The notes beneath the pieces were generated by a model. The model was given only the letters and a program-made list of their open reading frames with translations, was not told the origin of the DNA and made no database searches. The position numbers and the translations under genes were made by a program. From assembly GCA_028875335.1 (NCBI GenBank), contig JAPPEF010000329.1, positions 1-27,938 on the forward strand: DNA of 27,938 nucleotides, written 5' to 3'. Below, in pieces: positions 18,441-25,740 of this stretch (its first letter is position 1; each line of letters starts with the position of its first letter). This DNA comes from Gemmatimonadota bacterium (GTDB taxonomy: Bacteria > Latescibacterota > UBA2968 > UBA8231).

Positions 18441-18473
18441 CGTTCGCGCCTACGAGACAATCGTAGGCGCGAA
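18441..18473. repeat. 14-bp perfect inverted repeat (hairpin)
   Basis: GTTCGCGCCTACGA at 18441-18454 is followed by a 5-base loop and its exact complement at 18460-18473. It lies between the DUF5343-like gene, which ends 12 bases away, and the oxidoreductase start. It could end transcription of the former, though no U-run follows. The sequence, with a GTAGGCGC core, resembles the other dispersed palindromes of the window in style but not in sequence. Confidence 0.8.
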
Positions 18474-18484
18474 CTCTATTTGGA

Positions 18485-19354
18485 TCAGGCGCGCCGCAGG
18501 CGGTCGAAAAGCCGCTCTAGGCGGTCGAAGGCGAGGCGGATCATGTCTTCGTCCCAGTCGCCGTCAATCTTGATCTGAACCATGGACTGGAGGGTCTCTA
18601 GATAGGCTCGCTGCGTCTCGGTTAAGGGGCGTTCTTGGCGGTCTGAAGAACGTTCTGTGCGTTCTTGTCGTTCTTGGCGCTCTGGGCGCTCTTGGCGGTC
18701 GGAGCTGGTGCGCTTGGTGCGTCCGTCGCGCCCAGAGCGCTCCTTGGGTGCGGGTTCGCGGGCGCTGCGAGCCTCCTTTTTGGGTGCGGGTTCGGGAGTT
18801 TCGTCTTGGGGTTCGGGTTCTTGGGGTTCGGGTTCGGCGGCCGCTTCCTCTTGCGGGGCGGAGGGGTCGCCAAAATCGGCTTCGGAGATGAGGTATTTGA
18901 AAAACATCTTCATCTTGTTGGCCGAATCGCGCCCCATGCCGGTGCGATTGCGGAAGTAATCGACAATCGCGTCGTCGCTCATGTTGCCGTTGTTCTGTTC
19001 CCACTCCGGCAGCAGGTCTTTGTACAGATCGCGGATCACTTCGGCGATGGCGAATTTGCGCGTCTCCTTGGGGACTATCCGCAACAGTAGGTCCGTGGGC
19101 TTTTGGTCGCGGTCGGTCAGGTTCATGGATTCGATGCCGCGCAAAAAGCGGTGAATCATCGACGGGGTGCGGATAATAGGCCGCACGTAGTCGCGGTCGA
19201 TTTGGTCGGGAATTTTGGTCTCCAGCCGCGAGAGGAATCGCTCGAACTGCACCTTGGTGATGTAGGGAAACCAGGCCCGGTCCTGTCGGCCTCCGTTTTC
19301 CCCCGATCCTTCTTCTGCTGCCGTCTCAGCGGCGTCTTCGCGTACTTCTTCCAT
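18485..19354 (-). CDS. DUF5343-like protein with a long charged linker
   Basis: The 289-residue protein has an N-terminal domain (about 28-160) beginning FPYITKVQFERFLSRL, which resembles the start of DUF5343 proteins, with winged-helix-like segments up to MKMFFKYLISEADFG. Residues about 163-243 are a low-complexity linker, first Glu/Pro rich, then Arg/Gln/Glu rich with repeated RQER units. The end, MVQIKIDGDWDEDMIRLAFDRLERLFDRL, is given here by its ends as a 29-residue amphipathic tail (258-286). The function of this family is not known to me beyond frequent presence near defence or regulatory genes. Start ATG 19354 has a GGAG site. The repetitive linker is also visible in DNA near 18630-18700. 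Confidence 0.6.
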   Translation of the reverse strand: MEEVREDAAETAAEEGSGENGGRQDRAWFPYITKVQFERFLSRLETKIPDQIDRDYVRPIIRTPSMIHRFLRGIESMNLTDRDQKPTDLLLRIVPKETRKFAIAEVIRDLYKDLLPEWEQNNGNMSDDAIVDYFRNRTGMGRDSANKMKMFFKYLISEADFGDPSAPQEEAAAEPEPQEPEPQDETPEPAPKKEARSAREPAPKERSGRDGRTKRTSSDRQERPERQERQERTERSSDRQERPLTETQRAYLETLQSMVQIKIDGDWDEDMIRLAFDRLERLFDRLRRA

Positions 19355-19393
19355 TGTAAATCTCCATTCGATAAATTGATATGTCTCCGGGCG

Positions 19394-19753
19394 TTAGGGC
19401 TGTGGGGCAAATTCGGCCGTCACGACGGCGGAAATGCCTCCGCGCACATTGAATCCTCCCACTACGGTCATGCGTCGCGGCGCGCAGGCGGCCACCAAAT
19501 CATTGAGGATGGTGTTGGTGACTGCTTCGTAGTAAGCGCCTTCTTGGCGAAAGGACCACAGGTAGAGCTTGAGCGATTTGAGCTCAATGCACTGCTGGTC
19601 GGGCACGTAGTGGATGTGGATGGTGCCGAAATCAGGTTGCCCAGTTACGGGACATATCGAAGTGAATTCCGGACACGAGAATTCGATTGTGTAGTCGCGG
19701 TCCGGATAGGGATTGGCAAAAACCGCTAGGTCTTTGCTCGGCTCGGTAGCCAT
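19394..19753 (-). CDS. queF: NADPH-dependent 7-cyano-7-deazaguanine reductase, short (unimodular) form
   Basis: A 119-residue T-fold enzyme that reduces preQ0 to preQ1 in queuosine synthesis. The nucleophile Cys34 is in [13 protein letters not shown] with Asp41 following. The QueF motif [13 protein letters not shown] is at residues 57-69, and Glu76 follows in AYYEAVTN; the position before Glu is Tyr where Bacillus QueF has His, a variation I recall from one subgroup. [11 protein letters not shown] is near the end. I start at ATG 19753, preceded by TAGGAG, instead of an earlier start in the intergenic DNA. The length is short for the family but the motifs are complete. No preQ1 riboswitch pattern is visible upstream. 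Confidence 0.9.
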   Translation of the reverse strand: MATEPSKDLAVFANPYPDRDYTIEFSCPEFTSICPVTGQPDFGTIHIHYVPDQQCIELKSLKLYLWSFRQEGAYYEAVTNTILNDLVAACAPRRMTVVGGFNVRGGISAVVTAEFAPQP

Positions 19754-19829
19754 GAAAATTTCGTCTCCTAACAGCCTAAAAACACTTAAAGATAAGGCCA
19801 AATGGGTGCCTTGGCTATGCCGCGACAAA

Positions 19830-19853
19830 GGGCGACCGGCCGGTCGCCCCTAC
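19830..19853. repeat. Palindromic repeat, family B, copy 1
   Basis: A perfect 20-bp palindrome (19830-19849, arm GGGCGACCGG) followed by CTAC. A second copy with a longer perfect core is at 25701-25728. The hsdR stop codon (minus-strand TAG at 19850-19852) lies inside the flank, so the repeat was inserted at, or supplies, the hsdR end. On the minus strand the hairpin is followed by TTTGTCG and might end hsdR transcripts. Confidence 0.85.
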
Positions 19854-22800
19854 TGTTCGCTCGTCTGCTCGCAGGCCAATTCGAACACCCTGTCGGTCAT
19901 CCAGCGCTTGAAACCCTCGTTGTCCATGAACTGTTTGAAGAGTTCGGTGTCGTCCTTCATGACGTTCGTCATGACCCGCAGCAGCGCCTTGTCGTGCTCG
20001 ATGCGGAAGTTGGCGGCGTCCGAGTTTTGCCGCGCATTCTTGAAGGCAGCGTCTGCGGCCACCCGGGACGGGATGGTCTTGGTGATGAGTTCCCCCACGC
20101 GGTCGGCATCCTCCCAAGCGATGTCGCCGAAGAGGTCGTTGAAGGTTTTGAGGATGTTTGAGAGCCGGTCCAGCTCCGGCTCAGTGCGGTGGCCCCCGCC
20201 GGCGGTCGGCACTGGATCGACTGCGGCGTCCTCGTCCAGCAGCAGGATCTGCTGCATCGCCTGCTTTTCGGCCCGATAGCTGTCTAGGTCGATGGCGTCG
20301 AGGATGCCCTTCGATAGATCCTCTTCTTCAGGGGCGGGCAGCTTTGGGATCAGGAAGTTCAGAAAGATCGAGCGCTTCTCCCAGTCGGCGTCGTTGTAGG
20401 GAAGCACGGACGAGAGGAAGGCGTAGGTGCGCACGAAGCCCTTGGCGTTGCCCTTGAACTTCACTTGGCCGTCCTCGTCTAGATCAGTTTTGTAGGCCGC
20501 CACGCATTCGTCGAGGATTGGGTCGAGTTGGTCGCGCTGGGCACCGCCGAGGTAGCGGGCGACGAAGTCGTCGATCTGCTCGGAGGAATAGGCTTGGGCG
20601 CGGTCCAGGCTCGTCTGCAGGTCGTGCAGTTTGTTGGGGTCTGTCTCGTCGGCTAGGATCGTCGCGCGGTAGTAGTCGGCGAAGGCGTCGCGGATGGTGT
20701 CGGCGTCGTTGAGGAAATCGAGTACGAATACGTCGTGCTTTTTGGGATGGGCACGGTTGAGGCGAGAGAGGGTTTGCACCGCTTTGATGCTGGACAGCGT
20801 CTTATCGACGTACATGGTGTGCAGCAGGGGTTCGTCGTACCCGGTTTGGAACTTGTCGGCGCAGACTAGGAAGCGGTAGGGGTCTTCTTGGAACTGCCCG
20901 GCGATCTGGGTGGAGGGAAAGCCGTTTAGGGATGCTTCGGTGACTTTCTCGCCGCCGAACTCGTGCTCGCCGGAGAAGGCGACGAGGGCCTGGTAGCGGC
21001 TCTTGCGCTCCTGCAGGTAGTCGCGGATTGCGTGGTAGTACTGGATTGCCCGCTCGATGCCGTTGGTGACCACCATTGCCCGTGCCGCGCCGCCGATTTT
21101 GTTCTGCGCTAGCACTTGGTCGTGGAAGTGATCGACCATGATCTGGGCTTTGAGCCCAATCGCGTGGTCGCTGCTCTCGACGAAGCGGCGCAGTTTCTTC
21201 TGGGCCTTCTTGACGTCGAACTCTGGGTCTTCCTCCACGGTCTTGGCGAGCTTGTAGTAGCTCTGCACTGGCATGTAGTGGGCGAGCACGTCGAGGATGA
21301 ACCCCTCTTGGATCGCCTGCTTCATGGTGTAGCTGTGGAAGGCGTGATGCCTGACCTTGCCGTCGGACTGTGGGTCTGGGGCACCGAAGATTTCCAGCGT
21401 CTTGTTCTTGGGGGTGGCGGTGAAGGCGAAGTAGCTGGCGTTGGGGAGCAGCTTGCGCGATTCCATCAGGCGGTTGATGTGGTCCTCGAAGGTTTCTTCT
21501 TCCTCTTCTGCACCTGCCTCGGAGAGCGCCTGCGCCATGGCGGCACCGGTGCGACCGCCTTGGCTGGAGTGGGCCTCGTCGATGATGATGGCGAAGTTCC
21601 GCCCGCGCTGCTCGTCGCCGATCTCCTCAAGGATGAAGGGGAACTTTTGGATCGTCGAGATGATGATTTTCTTGCCGCTCTCGATGAATCGGCGCAGGTC
21701 GCCCGAGCGGTCGGCAGCTCCGACCGTCGCCGACACTTGGGAATACTGCTTGATGGTGTCGCGGATCTGGCGGTCGAGGATGAGGCGGTCGGTGACGACG
21801 ATGATTGAGTCGAAGACTGGAGCGCTGTCTTGCTCTAGGCCGATTAGTTGGTGGGCCAGCCAGGCGATGGAGTTGCTCTTGCCGCTGCCGGCCGAGTGTT
21901 GGATTAGGTAGCGGCGGCCTACGCCGTGGGTGCGCGCGTCGGTCAGCAGGCGGCGCACTACGTCGAGTTGATGGTAGCGGGGCCAGATTTGGGTCTGCTT
22001 CTTTTTGCCTGTCTTCTCGTCCTTCGATTCTACTACTTGGGCGTAGTTTTCTAGGATGTTGGTCAGGCCCTCCCGGGGGAGCACTTCTCGCCACAGGTAG
22101 TCGATCGCCAGTCCGTTGGGATTGGGCGGGTTGCCAGCGCCGTCGTTCCAGCCTCGGTTGAAGGGGAGGAACCAGGAGGTCTTGCCGCTGAGGTGGGTGC
22201 AGAAGCGGATTTCGTTTTCGTCGAGTGCGAAGTGGGCGACGCAGCGGCCGAATTCGAACAGTTTTTCGCGTGGGTTGCGGTCGCGCTGATACTGCTGGAC
22301 TGCGTCGGCCACTGTCTGCTTGGTGAGGTTGTTTTTTAGCTCGAAGGTGAAGACGGGCAGGCCGTTGATGAACAGGCCGATGTCGAGGGCGCGCTGGGTT
22401 TCGTCGCGGCTGTAGCGAAGCTGGCGGGTGACTGTGAAGCGATTCTGTTTGAAGCGCTCTTGGGCTTCTGGGTTGTCGGCTGAAGGCGTGCCGTAGAATA
22501 GGTCTAGGTTGTGCGCTTCGTGCTTGATGCCGTGGCGCAGCACGTCGATGGTGCCGCGTTTGCTGATTTCTCCTTGGAGGCGGGCTAGGAATCGGCGGCG
22601 CGTGGGGCTGGCCTCGGACAAGTCGAGGGATTCTGCTGCTTCGGGCTGGGTGGCGCGCAGGAAGGCGGAGAGTTGGGCGAGATCGACGCAGTATTCGCGG
22701 TCGTAGTCGTGGAAGTTGCCGCCGGCCCAACCGACTCCGCCGTAGTTGGCAGGGGGCTCGCCTACGGTGGGACCTAAAGGTGGGTCGCAGGGATGGCCGG

Positions 22801-22855
22801 CTAGGGCTGTGCAGATGAGGCGTTCGAGGCCGCGTTCGGAGGTGTCGGTGGGCAT
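19850..22855 (-). CDS. hsdR: Type I restriction enzyme R subunit (motor and nuclease)
   Basis: The 1001-residue protein is a full-length HsdR that cuts DNA after ATP-driven translocation. The nuclease site is DIGLFINGLPVFTFELKNN, with Asp158, Glu172 and Lys174 of the PD-(D/E)xK fold. The helicase motor has Walker A SAGSGKS (322-327 region), DEAH at 426-429, FAFTATPK as motif III and QTLSRLNRAHP as motif VI. I start at ATG 22855 (MPTDTSERGLERLICTAL). The frame is open upstream through a palindrome into a degenerate copy of its own 5' end. No Shine-Dalgarno precedes the ATG. It needs HsdM and HsdS, both encoded upstream on the same strand, but 1.4 kb of inserted modules separate it from hsdS. 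Confidence 0.95.
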   Translation of the reverse strand: MPTDTSERGLERLICTALAGHPCDPPLGPTVGEPPANYGGVGWAGGNFHDYDREYCVDLAQLSAFLRATQPEAAESLDLSEASPTRRRFLARLQGEISKRGTIDVLRHGIKHEAHNLDLFYGTPSADNPEAQERFKQNRFTVTRQLRYSRDETQRALDIGLFINGLPVFTFELKNNLTKQTVADAVQQYQRDRNPREKLFEFGRCVAHFALDENEIRFCTHLSGKTSWFLPFNRGWNDGAGNPPNPNGLAIDYLWREVLPREGLTNILENYAQVVESKDEKTGKKKQTQIWPRYHQLDVVRRLLTDARTHGVGRRYLIQHSAGSGKSNSIAWLAHQLIGLEQDSAPVFDSIIVVTDRLILDRQIRDTIKQYSQVSATVGAADRSGDLRRFIESGKKIIISTIQKFPFILEEIGDEQRGRNFAIIIDEAHSSQGGRTGAAMAQALSEAGAEEEEETFEDHINRLMESRKLLPNASYFAFTATPKNKTLEIFGAPDPQSDGKVRHHAFHSYTMKQAIQEGFILDVLAHYMPVQSYYKLAKTVEEDPEFDVKKAQKKLRRFVESSDHAIGLKAQIMVDHFHDQVLAQNKIGGAARAMVVTNGIERAIQYYHAIRDYLQERKSRYQALVAFSGEHEFGGEKVTEASLNGFPSTQIAGQFQEDPYRFLVCADKFQTGYDEPLLHTMYVDKTLSSIKAVQTLSRLNRAHPKKHDVFVLDFLNDADTIRDAFADYYRATILADETDPNKLHDLQTSLDRAQAYSSEQIDDFVARYLGGAQRDQLDPILDECVAAYKTDLDEDGQVKFKGNAKGFVRTYAFLSSVLPYNDADWEKRSIFLNFLIPKLPAPEEEDLSKGILDAIDLDSYRAEKQAMQQILLLDEDAAVDPVPTAGGGHRTEPELDRLSNILKTFNDLFGDIAWEDADRVGELITKTIPSRVAADAAFKNARQNSDAANFRIEHDKALLRVMTNVMKDDTELFKQFMDNEGFKRWMTDRVFELACEQTSEQ

Positions 22856-22877
22856 TATGCTAGTTAGTATCGACAAA

Positions 22878-22906
22878 GTAGGGGCAGGTTTCAAACCTGC
22901 CCCTAC
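22878..22906. repeat. Palindromic repeat, family A, copy 1
   Basis: A 29-bp palindrome with arms GTAGGGGCAGGTTT and its complement around one central base (22892). It lies 22 bases upstream of the hsdR ATG, exactly where a second partial hsdR 5' end stops matching. An identical 29-bp copy is at 25973-26001 inside the RAYT gene. The minus strand reads VGAGLKPAPT through it, in frame with hsdR. Confidence 0.95.
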
Positions 22907-23002
22907 GGTCGGACCCCGGAGGCGGTTGCAGCGATGGCCGACTAGGGCCGTGCATATAGGACGCTCCAGCCCCTTCTCGCTGGTGTCGGTGGTCCGCGCT
23001 AT
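22907..23002 (-). pseudogene. Degenerate duplicate of the hsdR 5' end (copy 2)
   Basis: Translated in the hsdR frame this stretch reads TTDTSEKGLERPICTALVGH then RCNRLRGPTV, against PTDTSERGLERLICTALAGH and PCDPPLGPTV at the real start. About 30 residues align. No ATG, GTG or TTG exists in frame (the expected start region reads GIAR), so it is not translated alone. It begins at the end of the DUF5615 gene and ends at palindrome A1. It is the first of two extra copies of this segment. Confidence 0.8.
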
Positions 23003-23334
23003 GCCTCGTCTCTCATCGGAATAGGAACTTCCCGCACTTCACCGGGCTGGATTTCATCCAAAGCAATGCGGATGGCTTCCGTTCTCTGCGAGATGTGCGG
23101 CCAAGCGGTGTTCATCAAAACGATCACGGCCACACGCCTGTTCGACATGTTCTGTTGATGCTGGATGCCCTGGTCGGTGGTGATTAGAACTTCGAAGCCG
23201 GCCTCTTCCGCACGGTCCAGCAAGTCTCCGTTGGACAAGGCGTCCCAGCCGCGCTCCCTGGCCTCTTCGACGACATGGCCGAAGAGCCGGAGGCGTAGCT
23301 GCCTGGGCGTCCCGTTATCGAACAGGATGTGCAT
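22999..23334 (-). CDS. DUF5615 PIN-like toxin
   Basis: A 111-residue protein opening MHILFDNGTPRQLRLRLFGH, with the early Asp of the PIN-like DUF5615 group. GWDALSNGDLLDRAEEAGFE and VLITTDQGIQHQQN carry the second acidic patch (T-D-x-x-x-x-x-Q-Q). Proteins of this kind are predicted RNases and usually pair with a DUF433 antitoxin. That partner is directly upstream and overlaps by 20 bases. I start at ATG 23334; the frame is open further upstream but leaves the family. The pair is lodged between hsdS and hsdR, and its stop codon touches the duplicated hsdR 5' fragment. Confidence 0.8.
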   Translation of the reverse strand: MHILFDNGTPRQLRLRLFGHVVEEARERGWDALSNGDLLDRAEEAGFEVLITTDQGIQHQQNMSNRRVAVIVLMNTAWPHISQRTEAIRIALDEIQPGEVREVPIPMRDEA

Positions 23335-23557
23335 GGGCGACGTGGGCCCGGAGTTCCTGAGCGACGTGCTCCAGCACCGCCTCCACCTCCGATTCATCAA
23401 CCCCGCCGAACCACTCGATGAAGTCGTGGATGGTCGCGCCAGCCGCAAGGTTCTCGAAGAGGGTGTACACCGGCAAGCGGGTGCCCTTGAACACCCAGTT
23501 GCCGCTCACCCTGCCGGGTACGCTCTCCACCGCCGGGCACTTGCTCCAGTCTGTCAT
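23315..23557 (-). CDS. DUF433 antitoxin-like protein
   Basis: This 80-residue protein has the DUF433 pattern: an N-terminal strand region MTDWSKCPAVESVPGRVSGN, then FKGTRLPVYTLFENLAAGAT and IHDFIEWFGGVDESEVEAVLEHV, a helix-turn-helix-like segment. It is the presumed antitoxin of the overlapping DUF5615 gene. AAAGGAGGTGA lies just before ATG 23557, a strong ribosome site. The start codon overlaps (ATGA) the stop of a small remnant that copies the 3' end of hsdS. Its own first 22 codons are repeated in the truncated copy at 24132-24239. Confidence 0.85.
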   Translation of the reverse strand: MTDWSKCPAVESVPGRVSGNWVFKGTRLPVYTLFENLAAGATIHDFIEWFGGVDESEVEAVLEHVAQELRAHVAHAHPVR

Positions 23558-23607
23558 ACGGTCACCTCCTTTGCGATTGTGTACTCTGCTGCCGATTTCT
23601 CGGCGTC
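23554..23607 (-). pseudogene. Remnant copy of the hsdS 3' end
   Basis: In frame up to the stop at 23554 this reads DAEKSAAEYTIAKEVTV, matching DAEESAEEYTIEKEMPL, the C-terminus of the intact HsdS. The stop overlaps the next ATG as ATGA in both places. It shows that the intact DUF433/DUF5615 pair once followed an hsdS gene directly. Homology ends near 23607, shortly before hicB. Confidence 0.8.
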
Positions 23608-23623
23608 CGCTAGGCACCTATGG

Positions 23624-23845
23624 TCAAATCGTAACTGTGTAGTGGTTCACCACAACCGAATCCGCCACCGGATCACCATCCCGCTCAAGCTCATCGAGAT
23701 ACAGCCTGATCGCGTCGGCGACTAGGTCATGTACCTCATCCTCAGTCTCCCCGGCAATCCCGATGCCCGGAAGCTCCGGTACATAGGCTCCATACGCTCC
23801 GGGGCCGTATTTCTCTACAATGATCAGATACTCAGTCTGTGCCAT
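23624..23845 (-). CDS. hicB: HicB-family antitoxin
   Basis: A 73-residue protein with the partially degraded RNase H fold of HicB: YLIIVEKYGPGAYGAYVPEL, then PGIGIAGETEDEVHDLVADA and IRLYLDELERDGDPVADS. HicB proteins bind and block HicA RNases. ATG 23845 is favoured because GGAGG lies about 8 bases upstream; a GTG at 23851 is possible. It follows the frameshifted hicA by 19 bases. It lacks a C-terminal DNA-binding extension. If hicA is dead, this antitoxin is an orphan. Confidence 0.85.
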   Translation of the reverse strand: MAQTEYLIIVEKYGPGAYGAYVPELPGIGIAGETEDEVHDLVADAIRLYLDELERDGDPVADSVVVNHYTVTI

Positions 23846-23864
23846 CTCCACCCTCCGTGTAGTT

Positions 23865-24046
23865 CTATTTCAAGCCGGCTTGTTTGAGCACTTGGCTGAG
23901 CGTACCGGCTTTCATGTCTGCGTTTAAATTTCCAGCCACGACAACTATGCCTCGTTTGGTAGGGTGTCGCATCACCCGGTGCCACGACGACGGACCTCGT
24001 ACCATCCGTCCTCACGCAACCGTCTCAAAACCTCCCGGACCTTCAT
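23865..24046 (-). pseudogene. hicA: HicA toxin gene with a frameshift
   Basis: From ATG 24046 the frame reads MKVREVLRRLREDGWYEVRRRGTG and meets a stop (shown as a 24-residue stretch, key parts VREVLRRLREDGWYEV). In another frame it continues HRVMRHPTKRGIVVVAG and NLNADMKAGTLSQVLKQAGLK to the stop at 23865. The length, 182 bases, is one short of a multiple of three, so a single-base loss near 23975 explains it. The catalytic His region (normally G-S-H-R) is at the break. HicA is a small mRNA-cleaving toxin. It may be a real pseudogene, a sequencing error or, least likely, a programmed shift. Confidence 0.8.
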
Positions 24047-24082
24047 TATATGATAATTATACTGCTCTGGACATGAACCTGT

Positions 24083-24131
24083 GCCGTGCAGATGAGGCGT
24101 TTGGGGCCGCGTTCGAAGGTGTCGGTGGTGG
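24083..24131 (-). pseudogene. Second degenerate duplicate of the hsdR 5' end (copy 3)
   Basis: The minus strand reads TTDTFERGPKRLICTA, matching the intact HsdR TDTSERGLERLICTA. Over 46 bases, 42 are identical to the intact gene (22806-22851 region), so it is nearer in DNA sequence than copy 2. It breaks off toward hicA. It directly follows the deleted DUF433/DUF5615 remnant, just as copy 2 follows the intact pair. Confidence 0.75.
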
Positions 24132-24239
24132 TCACGCTATCTCTTTTCCGTATTCAGATCGGGACTTTCCTAGAGGCCAAGCCCCGCTGATCTTCTTGGG
24201 GTTTCGTTCCACTGCTGGGCAGATGCTCCAGTCCGTCAT
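24132..24239 (-). pseudogene. DUF433/DUF5615 module reduced by an internal deletion
   Basis: ATG 24239 overlaps the hsdS stop (ATGA) and starts MTDWSICPAVERNPKKISG, matching MTDWSKCPAVESVPGRVSG of the intact DUF433 gene. After about 22 codons homology ends. A different frame then shows RKVPI and a stop at 24154, like the REVPI near the end of the intact DUF5615 toxin, and the DNA runs into hsdR copy 3. The simplest reading is that a whole toxin-antitoxin pair was lost here, leaving both ends. The residual 35-codon frame is probably meaningless. Confidence 0.75.
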
Positions 24240-25684
24240 AAGGGCATCTCCTTTTCAATTGTGTACTCTTCTGCCGATTCCTCGGCGTCGAGGTCGTCGA
24301 GATTAGAATTCTCCTCATCAGGGATTGTACCGTCCAAGTCGTCTTCCGCAAGTGGGTCCACTTCTGGCAATGCAGCCGCCGCCTCGCGCACGTCGAGCTT
24401 GCCGGTGACGACATAGGCGATTAGGCGGGTGCTGTATTCGTGAAGAAGGTCAATCTGGTCGCGAACACGCTGGATGGAATTAGCTAGGTCAGCGGTGGCT
24501 CGGCAGAGATATTGTGTGATCTTTTTTTGCTCTGTGATTTGTGGCAACGGGATCTTGATGTTGTAAAGGATGCTCAAGGTAAGCTGGTTGATGGTGGACG
24601 TAAGAAATGCCCCAGACTGGTACTCAAACAAATTGGAATTAAATACATGGTGCAAGTAGTCATTTTTTTCGCTTCGGAAAACAGTCATAAACGCACCGAA
24701 AGTCACGCCAGAAAAATCGGCGTTAATCCTCGCGTTCTTTCCGATAAGGGCGCGACTGCCACTCCGAGAACACAGTAAGATGTCACCCATCTGTAAAACC
24801 AGCCGATTCGGCACATTACATTTGACGTATACATTGTCGGAATCGACGATCCGACCATCAGAAATGTTCGACGCACGCAGTACTAGAAGTCCGTTCTCTT
24901 CTCCTACTACATCGTTAGGATCATACGTTAATCCGATTATCGCTTCGCCGACATCACGAAGTCTCAGAACTTCCCAATGCTTTGGCACTTCCCCCAGCCA
25001 TTCGACACCGGAGACCTTGTAGGCCGGGTAAGGCTGGCCGGTTCGCACGTCGATCTGGCCCGTGACGGCTTGGTGGATGATGGCCTGCTTCTGCTCCTCC
25101 AGCAACGCAACCAGCTTCTGCTTGGCGCGGATGTAGCGCCGGATGCGCCGGTCGGCGTGGTCGAGGAAGCGGACGATGGCGTTTTGTTCGGGGAAAGGAG
25201 GGAGGGGTAAATACGAACGGGCGAGTCTCTCGTAGTCTATGTTTTGGCCCTGACGAATACCTGTGACAAATAGCGACAAGTTCTCGATGTAGGGACGTGA
25301 CTTGAAGACTTTGGCAAGATAAGCGTGGTGATCTGATTCAAATGGATATAGAATCGTGTAAGCAGGGCTAATTATTCCTTGTTCTCGTGCAAACTCAATA
25401 CCACCCTGAAAAGATCTAAGGCTGATTACAAAGTCGCCGACGCGTACAATCTTGAGCAATTCAAGATCCTTCATTGCGAGAACTGTCCGGTTCTCGTATC
25501 TCTCTTTGCGAACGACTCCCTTGGTTTGAGTAGCCGCCAGTAATGGCTCATTCGGGAATCCCTTTTGGCTTCGTTGGACCAGAAGACTCTTGGTTCTCCT
25601 GAGGTCCCAATGCGTCGGCACCTCCCCCAGCCATTCTATACCGGCGTCCTTATAGGCAGGATAGGGTTTCAAATCTGAGGTCAT
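24236..25684 (-). CDS. hsdS: Type I restriction-modification specificity subunit
   Basis: The 482-residue HsdS chooses the DNA site for the modification and restriction complex. It has the two-fold layout: an opening repeat LKPYPAYKDAGIEWLGEVPTHW, then the first target recognition domain (TRD1) to about residue 165. The central conserved helices RRIRRYIRAKQKLVALLEEQ and KQAIIHQAVTGQIDVRTGQP follow. A second opening repeat YPAYKVSGVEWLGEVPKHWE leads into TRD2, and the C-terminal helix contains LLHEYSTRLIAYVVTGKLDV. An acidic tail follows. Both recognition domains are richer in A and T than the conserved parts. ATG 25684 or 25687 is the start, with no good ribosome site. A family B palindrome is 17 bases upstream. 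Confidence 0.93.
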   Translation of the reverse strand: MTSDLKPYPAYKDAGIEWLGEVPTHWDLRRTKSLLVQRSQKGFPNEPLLAATQTKGVVRKERYENRTVLAMKDLELLKIVRVGDFVISLRSFQGGIEFAREQGIISPAYTILYPFESDHHAYLAKVFKSRPYIENLSLFVTGIRQGQNIDYERLARSYLPLPPFPEQNAIVRFLDHADRRIRRYIRAKQKLVALLEEQKQAIIHQAVTGQIDVRTGQPYPAYKVSGVEWLGEVPKHWEVLRLRDVGEAIIGLTYDPNDVVGEENGLLVLRASNISDGRIVDSDNVYVKCNVPNRLVLQMGDILLCSRSGSRALIGKNARINADFSGVTFGAFMTVFRSEKNDYLHHVFNSNLFEYQSGAFLTSTINQLTLSILYNIKIPLPQITEQKKITQYLCRATADLANSIQRVRDQIDLLHEYSTRLIAYVVTGKLDVREAAAALPEVDPLAEDDLDGTIPDEENSNLDDLDAEESAEEYTIEKEMPL

Positions 25685-25700
25685 CATAATATTTACCAAT

Positions 25701-25728
25701 GTAGGGGCGACCGGCCGGTCGCCCCTGC
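25701..25728. repeat. Palindromic repeat, family B, copy 2
   Basis: A perfect 24-bp palindrome (25703-25726, arm AGGGGCGACCGG) extended to 28 bp with one T-G mismatch. It lies between the RAYT stop and the hsdS start. In the hsdS frame the minus strand would read GDRPVAPT through it. The 20-bp core is identical to that at 19830-19849. Confidence 0.9.
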
Positions 25729-25740
25729 GCCGCATGGATA

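Noticed and set aside
19754..19829. preQ1 riboswitch upstream of queF
   Set aside because: The minus strand lacks the expected short stem with C-rich loop and A-rich tail; the inverted repeat there is only about 5 bp.
22856..22894. Longer hsdR start (TTG at 22894)
   Set aside because: That start lies inside the palindrome and adds residues encoded by it; the family-like sequence begins at MPTDTSERGLE.
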